Under the pieces are notes generated by a model. It was not told where the DNA came from, ran no database searches, and saw only the letters and a list, made by a program, of their open reading frames with translations. The position numbers were made by a program, and so were the translations under genes. Shown piece by piece: positions 35,973 through 47,884 of a DNA stretch of 64,000 nt. Numbering within the stretch: the first letter of the stretch is position 1; every line of letters begins with the position of its first letter. The stretch comes from Rheum nobile (Eukaryota; Streptophyta; Magnoliopsida; Caryophyllales; Polygonaceae), in NCBI GenBank assembly GCA_027886185.1, contig WOAB01000142.1:3690001-3754000 (forward strand). Direction: 5' to 3'.

Positions 35973-38900
35973 ATGGCGAGCAGTGGCGCCGGTGGTGACC
36001 CCTCCGGCGAGCCTCGTGGCGGCGCGAATGGCGGGGATGGCTCTCCAGGCGGCGTGGAGAGATTGGCGGCTGGGGGCGGTGTTCCTGTTGCTGCAGAGGT
36101 GGCCGGCGGCGGAGAGGTGGCCGGCGGCGGCGGAGAGGTGGCCGGCGTCGGAGATATGGCCGGCGGTGGTCCGGATGGCGATACAGGACGAGGTTCTTGC
36201 CGGACTCGATTTATCCGAGCGCGGGGCAGACGAGGAGGGGGACGCGGACGCGGAGACGATCCTGCGACACCCGGTCAGACTTCTACCTGGGGTAGTCGAG
36301 AGGTATGAACGGAATTGAAATTTATTTGAATTAATGAAAATTTAGAATGTAATAGGTATTGCATTTAGAAATAGTTTATCTATATTTAATTATAGATTTA
36401 TTTAAAAAAAAATATAGTTATATTTGAATAATTTATAGTTATGAATTATAGAAATTTATTTTAAATTGATGAAAATTTAGAATAAAATAAGTATTGAATT
36501 TAGAAATAGATATTGCAACCAAATATTGTTGATCTGTAATTAATTCTAGAGTTGTTTCAATTAGAAATTAGTGATTTGTAATTAATTATTATTTATGAAT
36601 TTTAGAAAATATTATTTATGAATGTTAGAAATTTATTTTGAATTGATTAAAATTTAGAATAAAATATGTATTACAATTAGAAATTAGTGATCTGTAATTA
36701 ATTATTTATGAATTTTAGAAATTTATTGTTGATCTGTAATTAATTCTAGATTTGTTTCAATTAGAAATTAGTGATATGTAATTAATTATTATTTATATTT
36801 TAGAAAATATTATTTATGAATTTTAGAAATTTATTTTGAATTGATTAAAATTTAGAATAAAATATGTATTACAATTAGAAATTAGTGATCTGAAATTAAT
36901 TATAGATTTGTTTAAAATTAATATTTAGATTTGAAATTGTTGATATGTAATTAATTTTATAAATTTATATTTATGTTATAAAAATTGAATTTGAATTTAG
37001 GTATTGAATTTTGGATTTCAGTTATAATAATTTAACTTGAATTTAGAAAAACAAATGTGTATATGAAACTAAAATTTATGATATGAAATTAAAATAAAAA
37101 TTAAGGAATTTATGTTGTTATTAAATTGTGATTGAATTTAAAGAAATATATTAGCAAATTAAGATGACAAATTAGATCTATATTTTGGCAGATAATGTAG
37201 TTGTTTAAGAATTTAAAAATTTGACGAGTTAATATGTTATTAAAAGGCTTTGCAAGCCTCGATGTTGTCTGTGAGACGGCCCCGACGTGGCTCCCATCAG
37301 CTGGCGCGGAGGAATCCGGTCACAGCATCGGCTCGTCGGGCCGCTTCGGTGGCCGCTTCAGTGGATCTGCTTCCCGTCCTAGACGCGACACAGGACGTCG
37401 CGACGGGAGTGCAGGTCGTCCTAGAGGACTTGGGGAGTACAGGTCGCGACACAGGATGTCGCGACGCGACGGGAGTGCAGGTGGGCGTGACCAGGTCTGA
37501 CCCGTCGCTGTCTCCGTCTTCCTCATCGACCTCGTCCATGGATCTGGAGGAGGAGGCAGTTGCCGTTGCCGACGCGGCCTTCCAGCGCGACTATTATGAT
37601 GGACCCGCAGAGGACTTGGGGATGGACGAGTCTCCCCAGCAGGCGGATCCGGCTTCTCAGCAGGGGGATCCGTCTCCGCAGCACGTGGATCCGCCTCCGC
37701 AGCAAGCGGATCCGCCGGCTCAGGAGCAGGCGGGTCCCGTGGAGCCTTGGATGCCAGGAGGGCCCCTCGTTCCTCACCTCCTGGGTACGTATACGACCCA
37801 CGTCGCCAGGGTCGTATGGGACATGACATTGGCGTTGGCACTACCAGAGCCCCCACCACCCGTTGCGCGCGTGGATGATACGGTACCTCTTTGATGTAGT
37901 CTAAGATTTGTTAATAAAAATATGAAAATGCTATATATAAATGTATAAGTATAATACTAATTTTGTTATTTATTTTTCAGATGAGGAAGGTTCTGAAGAC
38001 GTACACCAGGAAGCCGTGGCATTGGGAGATGGACCAGCACATTACAGCGGCTCCTGACACTTGGTGGGATTTTGCGCAGCGGAGCCATATCACCTCTCTG
38101 AGAGAGGTGGACTTCAGGAGTGTCGACGACGTGCTTATTTCTGCGTTCGTCGAGCGATGGCATCCGGAGACGAGCTCGTTCCATTTCCCATGGGGCGAGA
38201 TCACTATCACGCTCCACGATGTCGCGCGCATCCTGGCGATTCCCATCGACGGCTTGAGCGTCACCACAGATATGGCGGACTCCGTCGTCAGAGAGCACGT
38301 CTGCGCTGTTACTGGGGCGAACCAGGAGTTGTTGTCCATGTGGTTCGGTGGTGGCGGTATTCCGATAGAGTCCCTCTCGCTGAGGTCGATTGAACAGCTA
38401 TCCAGTCCAGAGAGGGATGACCGACGCATAGCGTCCATGTACTTGATGACGCTCATCGGCTGTACCGTTTTCCCGGACAAGTCGACGAACGCCGTCAAGT
38501 ACAAGTACATGGCGCTAGTCTATGACCACGACCGCAGCGGTTGTTATGCCTGGGGAGTCGGCGTACTGGTTGTCCTGTGTCGGAATTTGGGTGAGGCGTC
38601 ACGGGCCAGGGCGAAGGGCATTGCAGGGTGTACACTTCTTCTGAGGGTAACTATTAATTTATTTTAAATTATTTTTAAAATATATGATATCATATGCTTA
38701 CGGGTTTTTATATATATGTAGGCCTGGATTTGGGCGTACTTTCCTACTTTCCGAGGTCACGCTGTCCTTGACCTGGAGGCCATGGTGGATACGAGGGCCG
38801 CTCGGAGAGACGGGAGGGAGGTTCCTCAGGGACGGAATTCAGCGCGGCTGATGGCTATTCGCCGCATTTTAGACGCCGTGAGATTTGACGAGGTAATACT

Positions 38901-39747
38901 TTACTTTTTTATTGCTTTTCGTTTAGGAAATTTATATTATGAATTTACGCTTTGAATTTAGGTAATTAAAATTATAAATATACGTTTTGAATTTAGGTAT
39001 ATAGTGGCCTCGAAAAAAAATTAAAAACATGAAATATAAATTTTAGGTTGCCTGGACACCGTGGGGTCCGTTAGAATTTACGACCCGTCAGTATGCTCCT
39101 TCTTTGTATCGAGGCATTATTCAGTGCCTCGATATACAGGAGCCGTACATGCCGGACCGAGTCCTCCGACAGTTCGGTTACAGGCAGGGGGTTCCAGAGG
39201 ATCCACCAGCGCCACGCGAGGTGAAGAGGCGGGTCGACTTGAGGGCGTATGATCTTCAGTACGCCGACGAGCTGTGCACATGGGATGCCGACCCTAGACC
39301 GACGATCGAGCTTCAGGACAGGCTCCATACCACCTTCGCCTGGGACACTGACGATGCGTACACCGATTGGCTGGAGCAGATGTCACATCCTTATGTGGAC
39401 GCACGGTCTCCTAGACAGGATCATCCAGGTCTGGCTCATGTCATCCCTCCAGCTCCACCGGTGTCTACTCTCATGGTATGATACATTTTATTTATCGCTT
39501 ATCATTTTTTACGTGCTTAAAATCAGTTTAATTGTAATGGAAATCATTGTCGTGTATTCAGCGGACCCAGATTATCGCCGGTCGGATGCGGCGTTTTTTA
39601 GAGGAGAGGGACGAGCTTCCACCAGATGTTACTGCTACGATTATTTCGTGGATTCATGATTTGATAGGTCACGAGGCGCCTGCGACTGATCCCTTACCGC
39701 GTGCTTCTCAGAGATTTACTGATTCAGCACGAGAGAGGAGAGGGTAG
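35973..39747 (+). CDS. plant mobile domain (PMD, MAIN-like) protein of MULE-3
   Basis: Proposed exons 35973-36302, 37247-37882, 37981-38646, 38722-38892, 39047-39475 and 39562-39747 all join in phase 0 and stay open: about 805 residues. The first two exons are Gly/Ala- and Pro/Gln-rich low-complexity sequence. The second ends with GGPLVPHLLGTYTTHVARVV, and the third holds the PMD core (FHFPWGEITITLHDVARIL, LIGCTVFPDKSTN). AWIWAYFPTF and TPWGPLEFTTRQYAP follow. The first exon and its 944-bp intron are the weakest part; translation could start at 37262. Host PMD proteins (MAIN, MAIL1) act with the phosphatase PP7L in silencing and expression; transposon versions have unknown roles. No stop or frameshift is seen, unlike the transposase of the same element. 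Confidence 0.72.
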
Positions 39748-39844
39748 CGGTAGAGTCCCCGATGATGACTAGATTGTAGGATCATGTATTTATGTGGATT
39801 AGACACTTGTGTTTTGGATCATGTGTATATATGTTTTGGTTGTT

Positions 39845-41765
39845 TTGGTTAAATTGCATGTTATTATATAACGAAATACTATACTATATAAGTGTAACGA
39901 AATGAAATATAACGAAATACTATACTATATAAGTGTAATTACATAAAATATAACCGAATACTATACTATATAAGTGTAACGGAATGAAATATAACGAAAT
40001 ACTATAGTGTATAAGTGTAACGGAATGAAATATAACGAAATACTATAGTGTATACATGAAATATAACCGAATACTATACTATATAAGTGTAACGGAATGA
40101 AATATAACGAAATACTATAGTGTATAAGTGTAACGGAATGAAATATAACCAAATACTATAGTATATACATGAAATATAACCAAATACTATACTATATAAG
40201 TGTAACGGAATGAAATATAACGAAATACTATAGTGTATAAGTGTAACAGAATGAAATATAACCAAATACTATAGTATATACATGAAATATAACCAAATAC
40301 TATAGTATATAAGTATAATTACATGAAATATAACCAAATACTATAGTGTATAAGTATAATTACATGAAATATAACCAAATACTATAGTATATACATGAAA
40401 TATAACCAAATACTATAGTATATACATGAAATATAACCAAATACTATAGTATATACATGAAATATAACCAAATACTATAGTATATAAGTATAATTACATA
40501 AAATATAACCAAATACTATAGTGTATAAGTATAATTACATGAAATATAACCAAATACTATAGTATATACATGAAATATAACCAAATACTATAGTGTATAA
40601 GTATAATTACATGAAATATAACCAAATACTATAGTATATAAGTATAATTACATAAAATATAACCAAATACTATAGTGTATAAGTATAATTACATGAAATA
40701 TAACCAAATACTATAGTATATATATGAAATATAACCAAATACTATAGTATATAAATATAATTACATAAAATATAACCAAATACTATAGTGTATAAGTATA
40801 ATTACATGAAATATAACCAAATACTATAGTATATACATGAAATATAACCAAATACTATAGTATATAAGTATAATTACATAAAATATAACCAAATACTATA
40901 GTGTATAAGTACAATTACATAAAATATAACCAAATACTATAGTATATACATGAAATATAACCAAAAACTATAGTGTATAAGTATAATTACATGAAATATA
41001 ACCAAATACTATAGTATATAAGTATAATTACATAAAATATAACCAAATACTATAGTGTATAAGTATAATTACATGAAATATAACCAAATACTATAGTATA
41101 TACATGAAATATAACCAAATACTATAGTATATAAGTATAATTACATAAAATATAATCAAATACTATAGTATATAAGTATAATTACATGAAATATAACCAA
41201 ATACTATAGTATATACATGAAATATAACCAAATACTATAGTATATAAGTATAATTATATAAAATATAACCAAATACTATAGTGTATAAGTATAATTACAT
41301 GAAATATAACCAAATACTATAGTATATACATGAAATATAACCAAATACTATAGTATATACATGAAATATAACCAAATACTATAGTATATAAGTATAATTA
41401 CATAAAATATAACCAAATACTATAGTATATAAGTATAATTACATGAAATATAACCAAATACTATAGTATATACATGAAATATAACCAAATACTATAGTGT
41501 ATAAGTATAATTACATGAAATATAACCAAATACTATAGTATATAAGTATAATTACATAAAATATAACCAAATACTATAGTGCATAAGTATAATTACATGA
41601 AATATAACCAAATACTCTAGTATATACATGAAATATAACCAAATACTATAGTATATACATGAAATATAACCAAATACTATAGTATATAAGTATAATTACA
41701 TAAAATATAACCAAATACTATAGTGTATACATGAAATATAATCGAAATACTATACTATACAAGTA
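39845..41765. repeat. minisatellite with 31-bp and 41-bp units
   Basis: Dozens of units built on CCAAATACTATAGTATA. The short unit (31 bp) continues TACATGAAATATAA. The long unit (41 bp) has ten extra bases (AAGTATAATT) before ACATGAAATATAA. Short and long units are mixed without a fixed order. The first about 400 bp hold variant units with ACGAAATACTATACTATATAAGTGTAACGGAATG. The short palindrome ATACTATAGTAT is the centre of most units. It lies between the PMD and GRF genes inside MULE-3. Confidence 0.9.
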
Positions 41766-41775
41766 TAATTACATA

Positions 41776-42240
41776 ATCCTCTATACTGGGCCTATTTGGG
41801 CCCAATTTCTCATTTTTTCATTTTTTCACACTTTTCTTCTACAATCCTCCATATTGGGCCTATTTGGGCCCAATTTCTTATTTTTTCATTTTTCACCCAT
41901 TTCTTCTACAATCCTCCATATTGGGCCCAATTTCTCATTTTTTCAATTTTTCACACTTTTCTTCTACAATCCTCCATATTGGGCCTATTTGGGCCCAATT
42001 TCTCATTTTCTCAATTTTTCACACTTTTCTTCTACAATCCTTCATATTGGGCCTATTTGGGCCCAATTTCTCATTTTTTTATTTTTCACCAATTTCTTCT
42101 ACAATCCTCCATATTGGGCCTATTTGGGCCCAATTTCTCATTTTCTCAATTTTTCACAATTTTCTTCTACAATCCTCCATATTGGGCCTATTTGGGCCCA
42201 ATTTCTCATTTTTTTAATTTTTCACCCATTTCTTCTACAA
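41776..42240. repeat. tandem repeat of about 75 bp, GGGCCTATTTGGGCCC core
   Basis: About six units, each with CTACAATCCTCCATATTGGGCC, TATTTGGGCCCAATTTCTCATTTT and a CACTTTTCTT/CACCCATTTCTT tail; one unit lacks part of the core. Because the unit is free of stops, long frames appear in all three plus frames, but they only translate the repeat. A short duplication, TTATGCACAATCTGAGTG, follows at 42243 and 42305. This array directly precedes the GRF gene and may belong to its promoter. Confidence 0.85.
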
Positions 42241-42365
42241 TCTTATGCACAATCTGAGTGTTTTACAGCTGTATCATCAGTGTGATACAGCTCTCTCATA
42301 GCTGTTATGCACAATCTGAGTGTTTTACAGCTGTGTGCTAGCTGTTATGCACAACTCTTCTCTTG

Positions 42366-42374
42366 TATAAATAG
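42366..42374 (+). promoter_or_regulatory. TATA box candidate for the MULE-3 GRF gene
   Basis: TATAAATAG lies about 185 bp before the GRF start codon, after the 75-bp repeats. A likely leader intron (donor CGGTAAGG near 42442, acceptor TTCATAG near 42523) separates them. Confidence 0.45.
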
Positions 42375-42549
42375 TGTTATCCCTAGAGTTACTGCGTTAT
42401 CACCATTGCAACTGAAGCTCTGGGTGGATCATCACCATTATTCGGTAAGGTTCTCCTCTCAACTTAGATCTTGTTTGAGTTTTATGTTTATGAAACATTC
42501 AGTAATGGATTTATCATATTCATAGGAAAATCAAGCACTACATCACATA

Positions 42550-42948
42550 ATGGCCTCTTCATCTTCATCGTCAACAAACGCTGATCGGCTATGCTATTGT
42601 AAGATATCTGCAATTATCCGTGAGTGGCATATGCCGTTCAACTATAGAAGGAGGTATTGGGGATGTCCGACTATGGAAGGGGGGTGTGACTTCAAGAAGT
42701 GGCTTGATCCACCCTACGATGAGAGGACACAAAGGGTTATAGCACAACTGTGGAGCGAAAAACAACAACTTGCTAACCGAGAGGAGCTTTGTAACAAAAA
42801 TGAAGAACTTGTTAAGGAAAATGCAGAACTTGTTCAGTTGATCCCCCTTCACACAAGGGTGTTGCGCCGTATGGAAAAAGATCCTTTTAATGTGAGGGGC
42901 AAAGCGTTGTATGAACAGAAATTAAGAGAGATACAAGGCCGTAAATGA
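42550..42948 (+). CDS. GRF-type zinc-finger protein of MULE-3
   Basis: A 132-residue open frame. After a Ser-rich start, residues 16-57 form a GRF zinc finger: CYCK, then NYRRRYWGCP and GGCDFKKWLD, with the C-x-C...C...C spacing. A charged coiled coil follows (about residues 68-98, for example REELCNKNEELVKENAELV). It ends in a basic tail (REIQGRK) without a membrane segment, unlike the proteins of MULE-1 and MULE-2. It points towards the transposase gene, whose stop lies about 190 bp beyond. GRF fingers in APE2, NEIL3 and TOP3A bind single-stranded DNA; the role of transposon copies is not established. The frame is intact, though the transposase next to it is not. Confidence 0.8.
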   Translation: MASSSSSSTNADRLCYCKISAIIREWHMPFNYRRRYWGCPTMEGGCDFKKWLDPPYDERTQRVIAQLWSEKQQLANREELCNKNEELVKENAELVQLIPLHTRVLRRMEKDPFNVRGKALYEQKLREIQGRK

Positions 42949-43137
42949 GTTCATGTAATGTTTGTATCGCTGTTGTAATTTGTGTTGGATTTTATGTAAG
43001 TTAATAAAATAGATATATTATCAGCATTTTCAAATTGAGATTACACAAGTAAATCAGACACAAATGTGAAGTTCATATGCTCTTCAAATTTAGATTACAC
43101 AAGTAAATCTACTTCTTCAACTAATCTACATCTTAAA

Positions 43138-46100
43138 CTACACCGGAGGATCTGGAGGACGGCTATATCTAATGCGATAATCCCGAAATTGTTGAATCAT
43201 CGACTGAAATTGATAGTCCCAACCATCGACACTTGGGTGTTTGAATCGACGCCAAGCGTACGGAAGGGGAGGTAGTGGACAACCATCCTTCAACGACACC
43301 TACATAGAAAACACAAAATATGATCGAGCTTTGTGTTTTAGGGTAAGCACAAATATTACTAGCTATTTAAAAACAATAACTATACCGGTACAAAGTGGTT
43401 TTGGTTTCCTACGAGAGCCATCGTCAATATCCGTGTTGGAGGGCCGAGGCTTTCGTAAGAGGCCCTCATTGGTAAGCACAAGCACGGGCCATCCCAGGAT
43501 AATAGGACAAGAGCAACTTGGTATAGCATGGCAAACACTAAACCAATCATCGGCATGTCGAGCCAGTACTCCTCGCTGCAAGGACTGATGACATAGTTGA
43601 CCCGAAATATAAGGTCCTCGTAAGTGATCCCCGGGTGTAGTACGAGCAAGATGGGCATGTACAGATCTCTGTTGTCAAACAACTCGCCCGCCATCTGCAT
43701 TCGAACCATAGGATATGCAGTCTCTTCTGATCCCATCAATACAGCCAGTGTCCGATATCCATAATGCCCGTCTGGAGATACATCTCTGGCCCCGTTAATG
43801 TATGGAAACCAAAAGTAATCCACATTCTTAACCCCAAAGTTCACCCCCATATAAATCACGGGTTGTTCAGGGAGCTGCTGCGATCCTGTCCCTTCAGATT
43901 GGCTCCCTTGGGTCCCAGTGCCCGGCGAAGCTCCTCTTGGTCCCTTCTTGCCATGACCCCGACCTCTACCTTGGCTTCCACTGGCCTTGTTCTTCTCAAT
44001 CTCATCTAACTCAGCCCTTCGATGCTCAAACAAGCTCGGCTCCCTCTTGGTGTCGTACTTTGTCGAACCCTTTGGCCTTCCTTTTGAAATGATTCCTGTG
44101 GGCTCCTGCATCAAAGTTTCATGCGGGTGCTGCGTGTTCCAGAACACGTCGGTGATTTGCTCTACTTGGTCCTTGCTCAATGTTTTAGCGTGCCACATTT
44201 GATCCATTTCCTTCCATATCAACTCTTGAACAGACATCTATTTTGTGTCATCAACTGGCTCTTCTTCTGTGTAAACCCTATCCCATTGCAATTGCTTCCA
44301 GAAGTGGTGTATCTCACTCGACATGATTGGCGTCTTATCAATTATGGCATTTGCGATTCTGTGGACACATGGCAGGCCGAAGCAATCTCTCATCCAGTGA
44401 TCATCACACTCATCAGGGAAATCATCCGCCAATATCTGCTTATACAGATCAAACAACATTTCCAAGCACCTATCCGACACTTTGAAAAATAGCCTTGAAA
44501 ACAACACTCTTATTTCTGGCGGCATACCATCAAACATCGTTGGTGTTTTGGTCCGTGACATCTCCATGGTCGCACGCACCTGCCCAATTTGACCCTCGAT
44601 CGCATGGTGTATCCTTACTACCATTCTATTAAAACCACCAACGCTAGAATTCAGAATTTGCTTCAACACGTGATGTATACCCTCAACCCTATCAAAAAAC
44701 ATAAAAAGCATTGCGTTACTCCCACATTGAGCCATGAACAAGCAAACTACTGAACATCGTACAAGGGTTACCTGTTTGAAGTCCTCGTGAAGAAGTGAAG
44801 ATGATGATCAGTCCACGCTCTCACTATGCTTTCCTTGTGAGGATTCGTCCACGTCTTCTCAATGTATCGAACGAGGCCACTCTTCCACGATGTCCTCAAT
44901 TGCACAAGCCTTTCTTCGTAGATTTCCTCCGTGGTTGAACACCATAGTGCCCAACATTGGCCGCAAAACCTTTTCACTTGTTTTTTATCCTTCAATATTG
45001 GGAGAGCATATGCTTCTATGTTGTGCTTAATATGCACCCAACACAAAAGGTGTTTTACTTCATCTTTGAAAACTATCCGAATTGCATTAATGAGGGCCTT
45101 CTCTCGATCAGTCATGATGGCGGCCGGCATAACACCCAAATCTTTAAACAAGCACAAAAGTTTCTACATTATGAACTTGTAATGCCCAACTTCTTCTTGT
45201 CGTGTAAATGCATACGCAATGTTGAAGGTCTTGTGCGTGGAAGTGAAACCGACAATCTCCACCAATGGCATTTGATACCTATGGATGAATGTAGGAAAAC
45301 AAATGAATGTAAGAAGTCATAGAATATAACATATAATTCATATCAATGCTATAAATCACTACTATTATATTGTGTTGAAAATGTAACACAAATCCAGCAC
45401 GTACCTATTTGTCTTGTATGGGGCATCAATAATTACCACGTACGGGAACATCTTCAATAGGTGGAGCGAGTCCGGGTGAGCAAAAAATAGGATATCAGTC
45501 TCTTTCGTAGACACCTTTGTAAGAGGAAATACCCGGTAACTATTTTCTTTCAAAAAGTTCAGAGTCCATTGCGTAACCGTCAATTCCCCTTGATCTTCAT
45601 AACACACCTTCTGCAGAAAGTTGGAAACTTGTTTCATGGATGTAACATTTCCGGGGAAGAACTTCTTCAACTTCCCAACAATAGTCCTAGGCATCACGAA
45701 CGTTTCGCCCAAAGCTTTGGCAATGCGCTCCTCATCCGGGGTCATTCTGCCCATGTATGGATGCCCAAGAAAGCTAGTCGGAAGCTTATGGTTGTGGCAT
45801 CCATCTATCACATTTAGGATCCATTTCTGAGTCACTTCCCCTGGCTTCTTCTTCAATCTAACACCACACAACTCAAATGTGCATCCGGACTTCTTCGAAT
45901 GGGATTTACGAATTACCTCAACTTCCTCTTCTAAGTCACTACCTTTCTTTCTCCCCGATCTAAACTCACCAAAATTCTCGCACGTCAAACTAACACTTCT
46001 GACATTTGACTTCTGAATGACTAAAACCATCATCAAATCTTTGCCCATATTCCTAACCCACTTAACCAATTCCTCTCGGCTATCCCAGCTCGGATTGGTA

Positions 46101-46858
46101 CAAAATTCATCTCCATAATCTTTCCCATATACATGTTTACATCATCAATAATGTTACAATATATGGATTGCAATTGTAATATATAACTAAACTGTAATTG
46201 TAATACATAACTAAACAATAATGTTACAATATATGGATTGGAATTTGTTAAATTTAGATGTTTGTAGCTAACCAATATTAACTATAAAATACAACTATAA
46301 TTGTAATACAAAACTAAACTAAAGACGAAAACAAATTGATAGCTTATCTCACTAAACATAAGACTTTTAACATATATCAAATTCACAACAATAATCAACT
46401 TCTCCACTACTATTAATCACTAATCTTTTAACATATATCAAAATAAATATAGGCCTCTACCGCTAAATCGTCATCATCTTGTCCACTACAACTACATACT
46501 AATCTATCTTTTAACATAATAAAATTTAGGCATCTACCGCAACACCATAATCATCTTGTCCACTACAACTAAATACTAATCTATCTTTGAACATAATAAA
46601 TATAGGCCTCTACGTACTTAAGCTATATTAATTATAACTAATTTCAATCTTAATCATTCCATACACACTAACCTCGAAATTGCCATCGTCAAAATCTTCA
46701 TCGTCGAAATCTTGATCGACATAATCTTCAGCATCTTCATCGTCGAAATCTTGATCGACATAATCTTCAGCATCTTCATCGTCGAAATCTTCATCATATT
46801 CTCCACTACTACTCCAATATGACATTTTTTGTAAAATTTGTTGTTTCGATCTTACCAT
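43138..46858 (-). pseudogene. FAR1-class MULE transposase fused to an OTU-like domain, inactivated
   Basis: Exons on the minus strand: an acidic first exon (46858 or 46825 to 46673), then about 46118-45405, 45278-44772, 44688-43386 and 43299-43138. The last four join in frame. N-terminal DNA-binding part: SREELVKWVRNMGKD, FELCGVRLKKK, DGCHNHKLPTSFLGHPYMGR. Catalytic part: YVVIIDAPYKTNRYQMPLVE, PAAIMTDREKALINAI, LLCWVHIKHNIEA. SWIM-like CFGLPCVHRIAN. The C-terminus resembles an OTU cysteine protease: DVSPDGHYGYRTLA, WLDMPMIGLVFAMLYQV and NHFVPVSLKDGCPLPP. The usual catalytic Cys (DG.C..R) is Tyr. In-frame TAG codons at 45164-45166 and 44238-44240 break the protein. It would have mobilised MULE-3. 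Confidence 0.8.
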
Positions 46859-46916
46859 TTGTCAACTTCAAAAGCTATTTTATAGGCACAAATATGGCCG
46901 TTGGAATAACGGGTAG

Positions 46917-47172
46917 TTCTGTACGCCTCCATAGGGCGTACGTCATACCATGGCGTACAGGCAAAATTCTAACGGCTATTTTCCTGTACGCTGTATCTTA
47001 GCGTACGCTAAAATACAGCGTACAGGAAAATAATACAACAATTCATTAAAATTCAAAACACCAACAAAAATATAATAAAATAAGTTATACGTCATTGCAG
47101 GGCGTACGCCCTCATAGGGCATACAGATTGTAACGCGCAAAGCAAAAAAGTGTAGCGCATATAGTATCAGCC
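46917..47172 (-). repeat. MULE-3 right end: TIR and GTACGC palindromes
   Basis: CTGTACGCCTCC...GGCGTACG (46919-46943), ACCATGGCGTACAG, CTGTACGCTGTATC and its partner TACAGCGTACAG (46984-47029), and GTACGCCCT...AGGGCATAC (47104-47124) precede the terminal repeat. They mirror the left-end cluster. The promoter of the minus-strand transposase must lie in or next to this block. Confidence 0.65.
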
Positions 47173-47181
47173 TACAGAAAA

Positions 47182-47884
47182 TGTTATTTGGGTATCAAAC
47201 TCTTTTAGACAAACAGTAAAATTTGTAACAGTGGAGGGGTGTAAGGCAAAGTTTTCCTAAATCTATGATGGGCAGTCGTATGAATTGGAATCAAGAAAAG
47301 GTTTGATTGTAAGAGAAGGAGGAGACACGAATGACAAATTGACAAATGACATTTCAGTCATTTCTCTTCACGCGTTTTAGGATCTTGTCACTTTTTCTCC
47401 CATTTGTTCCTCGTCGAACCTCTTTCCATATATACACATACGATATTCTGCCTATGATTTTCTACCTATGTTAAGTAAGACAAGCCTACACGCTAAATTA
47501 GAATCTAATTATATCATATGATATTTTTTATTAAAATTGTCATATGTTATTTTTTAAAATAAATTTAATTATATATTAAAGATTTTTATCCTAAATCTAG
47601 GGCTAATTTTTTTCTAATTTAAATACAAAATAATCATAAAAATTATAAATCAATCACAAAAAATTATAAATCTAAAACTTTCACAATATTGATCAACTCA
47701 TCATTAGACTGATCTCCTCCTGCCAAAGAAGAAGAATAATTGAATTGATTTCCATATGTGTCTTTTTCAAAAGAACTATCCAGAACATCAGACTCACCAT
47801 TGTCTCTGCCTTCGCCTCTTTCAAAGCTCAATCGCCATCGTCGGTGAGCGTTGATCATATTCCCCTCCATGGCCGATCTCTAGA
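47182..47884. other. intergenic DNA, no gene recognised
   Basis: AT-rich except for about 47800-47880. A short open frame at 47745-48101 crosses into the next repeat and is not supported. Confidence 0.4.

Larger units (their letters stand above)
35487..47172. mobile_element. MULE-3: 11.7-kb element with PMD, GRF and transposase-OTU genes
   Basis: The outer about 75 bp at both ends are inverted copies. The left GGGGCCACTATATACGCG...CTTTTCGCGCGACAA matches the complement of the right end GGCTGATACTATATGCGC...CTTTGCGCGTTACAA, followed on both sides by a GTACGCCCT...AGGGCGTAC palindrome. The flanks TAAAGAAAC (35478-35486) and TACAGAAAA (47173-47181) agree at 7 of 9 positions, as for an aged 9-bp Mutator duplication. 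Between the ends lie a PMD gene (+), two tandem arrays, a GRF gene (+) and a FAR1-class transposase with an OTU domain (-). The TIRs are short and diverged, so the insertion is older than MULE-1. Confidence 0.75.

Noticed and set aside
37297..37859. Several long frames on the minus strand and in other plus phases
   Set aside because: Shadows of the GC-rich second exon of the PMD gene; only that exon joins to the PMD core in frame.
39961..40265. Two 63-codon minus-strand frames
   Set aside because: Translate the minisatellite and are near copies of each other.
39845..41765. CRISPR-like regular repeats
   Set aside because: Units are contiguous without unique spacers and the window is plant nuclear DNA; it is a minisatellite.
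41731..42285. 184-codon open frame, with long frames in the other two phases too
   Set aside because: All three frames only translate the 75-bp tandem repeat; no domain and no start context.
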